Made by a program: the position numbers and the translations under genes. Positions 35,564 through 42,282 of a stretch of DNA of 64,000 bases are shown in pieces. The notes below the pieces were generated by a model. That model ran no database searches and was not told the origin of the DNA. It worked only from the letters and a program-made list of their open reading frames with translations. Source of the DNA: Methylobacterium sp. WSM2598 (lineage in GTDB: Bacteria; Pseudomonadota; Alphaproteobacteria; Rhizobiales; Beijerinckiaceae); contig NZ_KB900609.1 in NCBI RefSeq assembly GCF_000379105.1, forward strand, positions 2,009,985 through 2,073,984, read 5' to 3'. The stretch's first letter is position 1; every line of letters begins with the position of its first letter.

Positions 35564-36943
35564 ATGCCGATGCTGTTCCAGGCCCTGTCACTTCGCAGCG
35601 CGCTCGTCGCACTCACCTCCGGGTGCCTCATGCTCGCCACGGCCGGCCACGTCCGGGCCGGCGAGGAGGAAGGGCTCGGCCTGCTGTTCCACAACCTCAT
35701 CGGGGCCCGGCCAGCGCCGCAGCCTGGGCCCACCCTGCAGCCCTCCGGATCCGGAGCGGAGTCCTACCCCGCCCACCAACGGCGGGCGTGGCGGCAGTCC
35801 GGCCGCCGCGCGTGGCTCAGAGAGCCGCGCGCGCAGATCCAGCCGAAGCCGAAGGCGCGCTACGCCGCCCTGCCCAGGCCCGAGAAGCTGCGGCAGACGG
35901 TGGGGAGGCCCGCGCCCAGGCCGAAGCTGGCCGACAACGCCGCCCTGCTGCTGCCCAGGGGCCGGGATCCCGGGGCCGCCCTGCTGAGGGATGCCACGCT
36001 GCGGCGCGGCGACGTCGTGATCACCGCCCAGGGACCAGGGGTGTTCACCGGCAAGGGGGGCGACCAGCACCGGGCCGGCGATTTTGAGGACGCCGGGCGC
36101 TCCTCCAGCCTGGATCGCAGGACCCGCAAGCTGCTGGCCGCCATGGTCGCGCCCGCGGGCGCGCGCTTGCCGGCCGACGAGGCGCGCCGCTCCTTGGCCA
36201 AGCCACGCAGGGTACCGGCTGGTGAGCCGCAGGCGGCCCAGGTCCAGGCGCGAGTGGCCGAGCCCGCGGTGCGGGTGGTCTTACCCGGGAGCCGCGCTGA
36301 ACACCGCTGCCCGCGCGCGAGACGGGCGGAGGATGGTCCGGGCTTGGAGCACCTATTCGAGCCGCCTTCACTCCTGAAATTTCGACCACTGAGCGGGGGC
36401 GAAGGAGGTCGTGTAAGGGGCTCTCAGACGGCGGCTGCGAGCAGGGGGGGCACCCTGCGGCCCGACTTGAAGCGGGCCAGCTTCACGGAGCGGACTGGCG
36501 GACTGGCATTGGCCGCGCCTTCAGCGGGCGCGCTCGCCACGCCGAACCGGCCAGCCAGGGTCGGAGCGGGGGATGGAGCGACCCCGCCCAACACGTCGCG
36601 CAGCAGCGCGAGACCGGCCGCGTCGTCCAGCGCCTCGGGCGAGAAGTCGGGCACGGGGGCCTCCCTGATCCGTGATCCCGAGCGGATCAGTCGCACTCCT
36701 GCGTGCGGCGGGTCCGGGACTTGCCGGAGCGGCCGATCACCTGCTCCTCGACGTAGTAGCAATTGTCGGCCAGCGCGTCGGAGAGGACCGTCCTGGACGT
36801 GGCGGAGACCTGCGCCAGCTGCCCGAGGTCGGCCCCGGCGGGGGTGCCCGCCCTGGCCTGCAGGGCCGTGTAGCCGACCAGGGTCGTGGCCAGGGCGGCG
36901 ACGGCGAGGGCGCGCGCGAGGATCGAGCGGGAAGGGATCATGA
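35564..36943 (+). CDS. Hypothetical secreted protein, 3-prime part doubtful
   Basis: The open frame encodes 459 aa. The first part looks real: a signal peptide (LRSALVALTSGCLMLATAGHVRA), a Pro/Arg-rich middle, and a conserved-looking segment DATLRRGDVVITAQGPGVFTG with AGDFEDAGRSSSLDRRTRKLL. After about 36300 the frame is antisense to two better-supported minus-strand genes and becomes Arg/Ser/Pro-rich without pattern. A frameshift that removed the true stop is likely. I do not know the function. Confidence 0.45.
   Translation: MPMLFQALSLRSALVALTSGCLMLATAGHVRAGEEEGLGLLFHNLIGARPAPQPGPTLQPSGSGAESYPAHQRRAWRQSGRRAWLREPRAQIQPKPKARYAALPRPEKLRQTVGRPAPRPKLADNAALLLPRGRDPGAALLRDATLRRGDVVITAQGPGVFTGKGGDQHRAGDFEDAGRSSSLDRRTRKLLAAMVAPAGARLPADEARRSLAKPRRVPAGEPQAAQVQARVAEPAVRVVLPGSRAEHRCPRARRAEDGPGLEHLFEPPSLLKFRPLSGGEGGRVRGSQTAAASRGGTLRPDLKRASFTERTGGLALAAPSAGALATPNRPARVGAGDGATPPNTSRSSARPAASSSASGEKSGTGASLIRDPERISRTPACGGSGTCRSGRSPAPRRSSNCRPARRRGPSWTWRRPAPAARGRPRRGCPPWPAGPCSRPGSWPGRRRRGRARGSSGKGS
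36424..36654 (-). CDS. Small hypothetical protein
   Basis: A 76-aa frame starts at GTG 36654 (VPDFSPEALDDAAGLALLRD) and ends LKSGRRVPPLLAAAV-like at 36424, with strong GC bias at third positions. It lies beside a partial copy of the gatccg-type palindrome (36668-36690) and may be the remnant of a longer gene. Weakly supported. Confidence 0.3.
   Translation of the reverse strand: MPDFSPEALDDAAGLALLRDVLGGVAPSPAPTLAGRFGVASAPAEGAANASPPVRSVKLARFKSGRRVPPLLAAAV
36687..36941 (-). CDS. Small secreted hypothetical protein
   Basis: The 84-aa product has a clear signal peptide (MIPSRSILARALAVAALATT...ALQARA) and a short mature part with two Cys (DNCYYVEEQV and RRTQECD) that could form a disulfide. The ATG at 36941 is chosen because it starts the signal peptide. 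An AT-rich region with a small hairpin (cacaaaaactttgtg) lies upstream. Function unknown. Confidence 0.55.
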   Translation of the reverse strand: MIPSRSILARALAVAALATTLVGYTALQARAGTPAGADLGQLAQVSATSRTVLSDALADNCYYVEEQVIGRSGKSRTRRTQECD

Positions 36944-37042
36944 CCGTGGAACTCTGATCGCGTGGGCGGACAGGAAGCCCCGCCTTGGTACTCTGTCGTT
37001 TAGACACAAAAACTTTGTGCGCAAGTCACGTATCATGGCCTA

Positions 37043-37121
37043 GGCCGCGCGGCGCCTGAGCGGAGCCGGCATCCGCATTGCCGAAATAGGAGATGGCGAA
37101 GCCATCAACCGGATGTCGTAT
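37043..37121 (+). repeat. Bipartite palindromic repeat, copy C (second half only)
   Basis: It contains the linker gcggcgcctgagcg and the second hairpin (catccg / cggatg with loop gccgaaataggagatggcg). It closely matches the 3-prime half of copy A at 20858-20925. The first long hairpin is absent. Confidence 0.75.
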
Positions 37122-37140
37122 GACACCACCTACTCAGAGG

Positions 37141-37494
37141 ATGGGCCGGGACGTGGGCATCACGGGCCGCTTCAACTTCCGCTCGACGTTGACCGGTAGA
37201 GTCATCCTGCAGGTCGAGGCGAAGCGGAAGGCCTGGTGGCCGCGCAGTCGATTCAGCTTGGCCAAGTACGTCTGGCGCGACAGGATGAGCCCGGGGGCGG
37301 AGGCGTCGCCTGTGAGGTCCACAGCCTGCGGGGCAGTTGCGGCGACCCTGGTGTGGGCGAACACGATCGCTCAGCTCGCGACACTGCAGGCGCCCGCGAT
37401 CATCAGGAACACCGAAACCTTTCCCGTTGGCGGCGGAGACGGCCGCTCGGCTCCGCATCGTGCGATAGTGAGTACACTGAACATAGACCTGTGA
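37141..37494 (+). CDS. Hypothetical small protein, possibly truncated
   Basis: The first 45 residues (ITGRFNFRSTLTGRVILQVE, AWWPRSRFSLAKYVWRD) resemble a short family I have seen in Rhizobiales, with a Trp-rich beta-hairpin pattern. The remainder to 37494 has no such pattern. The gene may be a relic fused to noncoding sequence. It starts 20 bp after palindromic copy C. Confidence 0.35.
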   Translation: MGRDVGITGRFNFRSTLTGRVILQVEAKRKAWWPRSRFSLAKYVWRDRMSPGAEASPVRSTACGAVAATLVWANTIAQLATLQAPAIIRNTETFPVGGGDGRSAPHRAIVSTLNIDL

Positions 37495-37579
37495 ACGTCA
37501 AGCTTGAGCACCTTGAGCGCGGCCGCCGTCGAGGGTCGTTTTGATAGTACCTTAAGGGATTGCCGCCACACCGGTTGGC

Positions 37580-37852
37580 ATGTTCGAGCGACGCACGTCC
37601 CCCCGCGCCCGCACCCGGCTGCCCGGTGCTGTCTGCCTCCTCGAAGGCACCCTGGCCTGCGTGATCACCGGCCTCTCCCGCACGGGTGCCACGCTCGAGC
37701 TTCCTCGCCACACGGAGGTCGCGCGGCGCTTCGAATTGAGGATCGGCCAGGAACCCAGGTCCCGTCCCGTCAGAAAGATCTGGCAGGACGGGACCCACGT
37801 CGGGGTTTCGTTCGTGGAGAAGCGGGACGCTCCCGAGGTCCTGAACGATTAG
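37580..37852 (+). CDS. PilZ-domain protein
   Basis: The 90-aa product is a single PilZ-like domain: the N-terminal basic motif ERRTSPRARTRLPG matches RxxxR, followed by VITGLSRTGATLELP (in place of DxSxxG) and a C-terminal GVSFVE strand. PilZ proteins bind cyclic di-GMP. It converges with a second PilZ gene 21 bp downstream. Confidence 0.8.
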   Translation: MFERRTSPRARTRLPGAVCLLEGTLACVITGLSRTGATLELPRHTEVARRFELRIGQEPRSRPVRKIWQDGTHVGVSFVEKRDAPEVLND

Positions 37853-37873
37853 CCGGCCAGCGCACCGATCCTG

Positions 37874-38152
37874 TCACGGGCTGCTCGGGCGAAATTGGAC
37901 GCCGACCCAGTCTCCGCGCCGCCAGCGCTCCTCGACCGGGAACTCCCCATCTTCCTCAATCAGCAGCAGCTTGAAGGCGAGGGGCAGCGCGACCTCCGCC
38001 GCGAGGCCGAGCTTGGCCCCCGTTGTCGTTCTGTCCCGGACGAGGCACTTGACCGGCTCAACGCCGGGCAGCAGCACCCGGCCTTGCGGGAACCTCGGCG
38101 CGCGCTCGGCCGCCCTCCTATCCTCGTTTCGGGAGGTCACCGTCCCGGCCAT
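37874..38152 (-). CDS. PilZ-domain protein
   Basis: The 92-aa product starts at ATG 38152. It has EDRRAAERAPRFPQGRV as the N-terminal basic region, CLVRDRTTTGAKL at the DxSxxG position and WVGVQF as the last strand. The second motif reads DRTTTG, so the Ser is replaced and ligand binding may be altered. It is convergent with the PilZ gene at 37580-37852. Confidence 0.75.
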   Translation of the reverse strand: MAGTVTSRNEDRRAAERAPRFPQGRVLLPGVEPVKCLVRDRTTTGAKLGLAAEVALPLAFKLLLIEEDGEFPVEERWRRGDWVGVQFRPSSP

Positions 38153-38367
38153 AGATTTACACGTCCTGCGAGGTTGATTGCACCTCAAGCAGGAGAGGGA
38201 CGGGACCAGTAACGAGTTGTTACTCTGTGTGATGACACCATGAGCGCAGGACCGACCAAGTACCAGAACGCGAACTAGAGGGCGACGAACGTATCTGTGC
38301 CGGATGGGATCAAGACTGCGGGCGGGGGCGATCCGTCCCTCGTCAGGGAGGCAGGTCGAGGTGCGCG

Positions 38368-38547
38368 ATGACGAAGCTTGAGAAGCTGCTGCAGGATCTC
38401 GGTTCGCTGCCGTGCAAAGTGCCGGACGCGCTCGGCTACCCGCTATGTACCGGCTACAGCGACCTGATGTTCGCGGGCGTCGCGATCGTGTTGGCGATCG
38501 TGGCGGCTGGGTTCCTGCTCCTGACGAAGCTGGCCTCCAGCTTCTGA
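38368..38547 (+). CDS. 59-aa single-span membrane protein
   Basis: The frame runs from ATG 38368 to TGA 38545-38547. The product has an amphipathic N-terminus (MTKLEKLLQDLGSLP), two Cys, and one clean transmembrane segment (MFAGVAIVLAIVAAGFLLLT) near the C-terminus. An aggtcgagg purine-rich stretch precedes the start. No homolog recognised. Confidence 0.5.
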   Translation: MTKLEKLLQDLGSLPCKVPDALGYPLCTGYSDLMFAGVAIVLAIVAAGFLLLTKLASSF

Positions 38548-38848
38548 TCTCGCCCCCACGTCGCGGCCGGCTTCCTCGATCCAAGCTCAAGGAGCGGCTG
38601 CCGTGGACGCGGGGGCGGGCGCCGAAATACGGATGTTGAGAGCACAGCCATGTGCATGGGCCTCGATCCAAATTTGATGAGGAACTCGGATTCGTTATCT
38701 TCGAAGGTAGTGCTGAAGTTCGGTGCCGCCGCTTCGGCGGCTCCGGTCAAAATTTGCTGATCAATTCGGTATATTTACGTTTTGCAAACTAGTAGAATTT
38801 TAAACTGAGATAGTCAGTATCAGTCGGCTTCAGGTTGAGAGCATAGAG

Positions 38849-39211
38849 ATGCGCCAGCACGGATCGATCCCTCGAGCACGGCTCGAAAGAGCTGTCTCGG
38901 GAAGGCACGCAGAAAATGACGCGGTGATGAAGCAGAACACCTTTGGCGCGAGCAAAGCGACAAAAAATCCATCTGCTTTCCAGTATGTGCCGAAATACAT
39001 CAAGATTGGAGTCATTTTGATAATTTTATCATCAATATACGCGGGATTCAATTTTATGATACCACACATGCAATGTGCTTCTTATAAGTCTAGCGGAGAT
39101 TTGTATTATGGCATGACAATGGAAGCATGCAGAGCGAGAGTGAGAGTCAGCAACACGCAATATATTCAGTCAAATATTGAGAATTTCGCGCATAGACTCG
39201 GCATACAATAG
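38849..39211 (+). CDS. Hypothetical membrane protein, AT-rich
   Basis: The 120-aa product has one strong hydrophobic span (YIKIGVILIILSSIYAGF) and two Cys in the C-terminal half. The start may be 38849 or the internal ATG at 38927. Base composition is far more AT-rich than the window. It ends 60 bp before the inverted copy of the 698-bp duplication. Likely acquired DNA; function unknown. Confidence 0.5.
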   Translation: MRQHGSIPRARLERAVSGRHAENDAVMKQNTFGASKATKNPSAFQYVPKYIKIGVILIILSSIYAGFNFMIPHMQCASYKSSGDLYYGMTMEACRARVRVSNTQYIQSNIENFAHRLGIQ

Positions 39212-39326
39212 AATAGTCCAGAAGACTCCCACCACTTTGGGTGAGGACGAGCTTGACATCACGTGCGATTCGCACGTCGCCGTGTCCGCAGGGTTTCTGG
39301 GCGGGCAGGCTCCGGGAATGGCCCTC

Positions 39327-39689
39327 TCAGGCAGAGCCCACCTCGCGCGTGCGCGCCAGAACCGCGAGCAGCGCTTCCGACGAGAGCCCCTTCTCGAGCA
39401 GGGGGACCCCGGCCTCCCGCGCCCGCTCGCGGATGCTCGGGTCCGGATGGCCGGTGGTCAGGAGGATCGGCGCGTGCACGTCCAGCTCACGCAGCCGGCG
39501 CAGCACATCGAGCCCGCTCAGGCCAGGCATCATGACGTCCAGGATCACGCAGCCCGGCGCCGGGCCGGGGAAGGCCGAGAGCAACGCCGCCCCGCTGCCG
39601 AAAGCCGCGACCGCGTAGCCCTCGCTCTCGAGCAGGAACTGCAGGGAGCTCAGGACAGCAGGATCATCGTCCGCGATGAAGATGGGCAT
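39327..39689 (-). CDS. Single-domain response regulator, second copy
   Basis: The 120-aa product is identical in sequence to that of 731-1093, with the same receiver-only architecture and all phosphorylation residues (acidic pair, VILDVMMPG Asp, TTGH Thr, EKG Lys). The upstream 190 bases are shared too, so any promoter within the repeat is duplicated with it. Beyond the repeat the contexts differ: a diguanylate cyclase gene lies on the far side here. Confidence 0.85.
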   Translation of the reverse strand: MPIFIADDDPAVLSSLQFLLESEGYAVAAFGSGAALLSAFPGPAPGCVILDVMMPGLSGLDVLRRLRELDVHAPILLTTGHPDPSIRERAREAGVPLLEKGLSSEALLAVLARTREVGSA

Positions 39690-39768
39690 GACCAGCTCCT
39701 GATCCTGCGGTCTGGGGTCTGGGGTCTGGGGCCGGATTGGGCCATCCTCCCCGTCCGCAAGGGGCAAT

Positions 39769-39968
39769 CTACCGGCCCAACCCTGACTCCAAATTGATGT
39801 CTCTCAAGGCTCGCTCCAGCCCGCTCAGAACGGCCCGGCGCACCAGCTCGGACAGGCGGCCGGCCTGCCTCTTCTCCATGCTCTCGGCTTGGTAAGCCGC
39901 TGCCGCCCGCGGGCGGATGGCGAGGGCCCGGCCGGTCTCCTTGGCCGTGCGGCCCGCCACGAGGGGCG
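39769..39968 (-). pseudogene. FixJ-type regulator, LuxR-domain remnant
   Basis: Only the C-terminal 63 residues of the LuxR helix-turn-helix domain remain (VAGRTAKETGRALAIRPRAA to the end). They are identical to the tail of the relic at 92-651. Upstream of 39968 the sequence no longer matches any receiver domain. Confidence 0.8.
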
Positions 39969-40286
39969 CACGGGGGTCTCCTGCCGGCTGCCAGCTCGCG
40001 GCCGACCTTCCGGACTACCTCGTGCGCACGCAAGCCTCAGCCGCTGGACCCCGCTCGCAGCGCATGCAGCCCTGGTCGCGGCGATGGCGTTCTCTACCCC
40101 ACTTGACCTAATCCATCCCACCTCGCTCTGTAGCGCGTTGCGGACTAGTCCAATTCAGCTCTCGACGAGCCGTCAAGAGCAACTTTGATTTAAGAGCTGA
40201 CGGGCATTTCTCAGCAGGGATCATGTACCGCAACCTCATCGGGTTCGGCCCGCTCGACAGCGATCGCTGAACGGAAGCATCGCCCC

Positions 40287-41333
40287 ATGCCGACATCCGC
40301 CCAACGCGTGTCCACCCGCGCGTCCACCCCACAGCAGGATGGGCTCTGGTCCTACCTTCAGGCCCTCGTGGCCACGACACTCGACACCATTCGCGAGCAC
40401 GGTCTCCACCCGAGCCCTGCCGGGTTCGAACTGCTGTTCCGCCATCACAGCCGCGCGCTCCCGGACGCGGATCTCGGGCCGCTCTTGGCGCGTGTTCGAT
40501 CCCTGGCACAGCACGGGAGCTCCCCGCCTCTGCCGGAGATCGATCTCGACGCGGTGCATGACGGGGCCGAGGCCCTGGAGAGCGAGGCGGGCCGGCTCGC
40601 CGCGGCCCTGTCCGGCAGCGCGCAGGCCCTGGCCACCTACGGCTCGGTCCTGAGTGCCTGCAACGATCGCCTCGGCGCCGCTCCCTCGGCCGCGATGCTG
40701 ATGCAGTCCGTGGCCCTGCTCACCCGCGAGACCGCCCGCGTCAGCGCCCGCAACGCCGAGCTGGAAGGCGAGCTGCGTCAGGCAGGCGAGCGGATCGGCA
40801 AGCTGCAGCGCAACCTCGCCAGCGTGCGCCAGGAGGCGAGCGTCGACGCCCTGACCGGGATCGCCAACCGGCGCGCCTTCACCGCGCGCCTGCGTCGCCA
40901 GCTTGCCCAGGCCAAGGCGGAGGGCGCCGGCCCGTTCTGCCTCGTCCTGTTGGACGTGGACCACTTCAAGCTGTTCAACGACGCGCACGGCCACCGCACG
41001 GGCGATCAGGTCCTGCGGCTGGTGGCGCGCCTGCTCACCGACAATGTGAAGGGGCGCGACTTCGTGGCCCGCTACGGCGGCGAGGAGTTCGCGCTGATCC
41101 TGAGCGACGTGGATGCCGAGAGCGGGCTGACGGTGGCCGAGCAGATCTGCGAGCGGCTGCGCGGCAAGCGGCTGATCAAGCGCGAGACGGGGCGGGACAT
41201 CGGCGCGCTGACGCTGTCGGGCGGGCTGGCGCAAGCCCGGCCGGGCGAGGCGCAGGGCGCGCTCATCGAGCGGGCCGACGCGGCCCTGTACGCGGCCAAG
41301 GGCCAGGGCCGGGATCGCATCTGCCTCGCCTGA
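40287..41333 (+). CDS. Diguanylate cyclase (GGDEF domain)
   Basis: The 348-aa cytoplasmic product has a helical N-terminal region of about 170 residues, a coiled segment and a C-terminal GGDEF domain (VDALTGIANRRAF, VDHFKLFNDAHGHRTGDQ, RYGGEEFAL at about 262-270). The GGEEF active site is intact, so it should make cyclic di-GMP from two GTP. The inhibitory site just before it reads KGRD rather than RxxD, so product feedback may be weak. It lies about 2.1 kb from two PilZ genes. The N-terminal part shows no named sensor domain. Confidence 0.9.
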   Translation: MPTSAQRVSTRASTPQQDGLWSYLQALVATTLDTIREHGLHPSPAGFELLFRHHSRALPDADLGPLLARVRSLAQHGSSPPLPEIDLDAVHDGAEALESEAGRLAAALSGSAQALATYGSVLSACNDRLGAAPSAAMLMQSVALLTRETARVSARNAELEGELRQAGERIGKLQRNLASVRQEASVDALTGIANRRAFTARLRRQLAQAKAEGAGPFCLVLLDVDHFKLFNDAHGHRTGDQVLRLVARLLTDNVKGRDFVARYGGEEFALILSDVDAESGLTVAEQICERLRGKRLIKRETGRDIGALTLSGGLAQARPGEAQGALIERADAALYAAKGQGRDRICLA

Positions 41334-41421
41334 CGACTCACGATCTGCGGGGTGGAGCGCACCCACAGACCTTCCGCCCACCCGTCAAGCGGTGCAGGCC
41401 AGGCGTGCTGACGGATTGCGG

Positions 41422-41673
41422 CTAGATCGTGGGTGTGCTGACCTTGGCGTATCGCTGCCGAAGCCTGATCACGCGCCGCGTGCGGTCCCAGATCTCTACG
41501 GCGCAGCCGACGTTGAGGGCGCGCGCCTTGAACAACGCTTCGACGTCATCATCTGCGTCCAAGAGCTTGACGCCGAAGATGTGATCACCGGCGTCGATCA
41601 GGTACGCTCGATAATTGAGCACAGCAATTTTGTTCTCCTCGCGCGGTTGCGAGCAGTCACAGCGGCACGTCAT
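41422..41673 (-). CDS. Small conserved-type hypothetical protein
   Basis: The core (VLNYRAYLIDAGDHIFGVKL, DADDDVEALFKARAL, AVEIWDRTRRVIRL) has the pattern of short alphaproteobacterial proteins that begin xYRxYxxDxxGH and end VEVWxxxRxVxRL. The product is 83 aa from the ATG at 41673; a longer start at 41715 is open. No catalytic motif. Function unknown. Confidence 0.55.
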   Translation of the reverse strand: MTCRCDCSQPREENKIAVLNYRAYLIDAGDHIFGVKLLDADDDVEALFKARALNVGCAVEIWDRTRRVIRLRQRYAKVSTPTI

Positions 41674-41866
41674 TCGATGCCTCGCCTCGTTGGGCGAAAG
41701 ATCCTGGCTTCCCACTGACAGGCTTCATTGTGCTCGTGGCGCTGTCAAGTCGTATTTTACGTGATCAGTATTTGCTGCTGCGCAACATGGAGCGAGCGCT
41801 GCCAAGCGCGCCGAGCGCGATCATCATGGGTTACATCGTCGGCTTCTAACGCCACGACCGCCCGGG

Positions 41867-41913
41867 CCTTGGTCTGGCCTCTGCCGCGGCTCGGGAGCGA
41901 GGCCAGACCAAGG
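41867..41913. repeat. Large perfect hairpin
   Basis: ccttggtctggcctc (41867-41881) and gaggccagaccaagg (41899-41913) form a 15-bp perfect stem with a 17-base loop. It lies in the roughly 590-bp gene-free stretch from 41674 to 42267, in which I see no confident gene. Confidence 0.7.
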
Positions 41914-42077
41914 CTCCCCGAACGGGCCTTTGGTCATCAGGGGTCGGAGCCACAGCGAGCCGCCCACCATCAGCCACGGAGATCTGTGACGCTGGTTCCA
42001 TGCGCCCGCCTGATGCGACTCGGCGGGACCGCCATGGAGGCTCACGCCGAATTCGAATTGCCGCTATGGAGCGTCGA

Positions 42078-42120
42078 GCGGCCGTTCCGGCGGCTCTGAT
42101 CGAAAATCCGAAAGTGGCGC
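42078..42120. repeat. 43-bp dispersed repeat, copy 2
   Basis: Aligns without gaps to 21028-21070; both start gcggccgttccggcgg and end aagtggcgc. Confidence 0.5.
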
Positions 42121-42282
42121 ATCTCGGCCCTTCCGCGGCGTCGGCCGAGCCGCGCGTCTTGCCCCAGCCTTGGCCATCAGCGTGAGCTGTCGCGAAGCCG
42201 GCGGAGAACACGAGAAGCAGATTCCCTGTCCCGATCTGGCCTCTCGCACGTTGGTGCCCGCTGAGACGTGGAGCGGGTGCAC

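Larger units (their letters stand above)
39271..39968 (-). repeat. 698-bp inverted duplication, copy 2
   Basis: Reverse complement of 452-1149. The edge at 39271 lies inside a perfect palindrome, acgtgcga-t-tcgcacgt (39261-39277). This copy lacks the receiver half of the FixJ relic, so copy 1 is the longer version. Confidence 0.9.

Noticed and set aside
36668..36690. Possible fourth copy of the palindromic repeat (gatccgtgatcccgagcggatca)
   Set aside because: Only a partial match to the first hairpin; the linker and second hairpin are missing, so it is not counted.
40034..40286. Possible continuation of the FixJ relic beyond copy 2
   Set aside because: No receiver-domain residues can be found in any frame past 39968.
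41730..41849. 39-codon frame starting with GTG, ending IIMGYIVGF
   Set aside because: Short, lacks a ribosome-binding site and has no context support.
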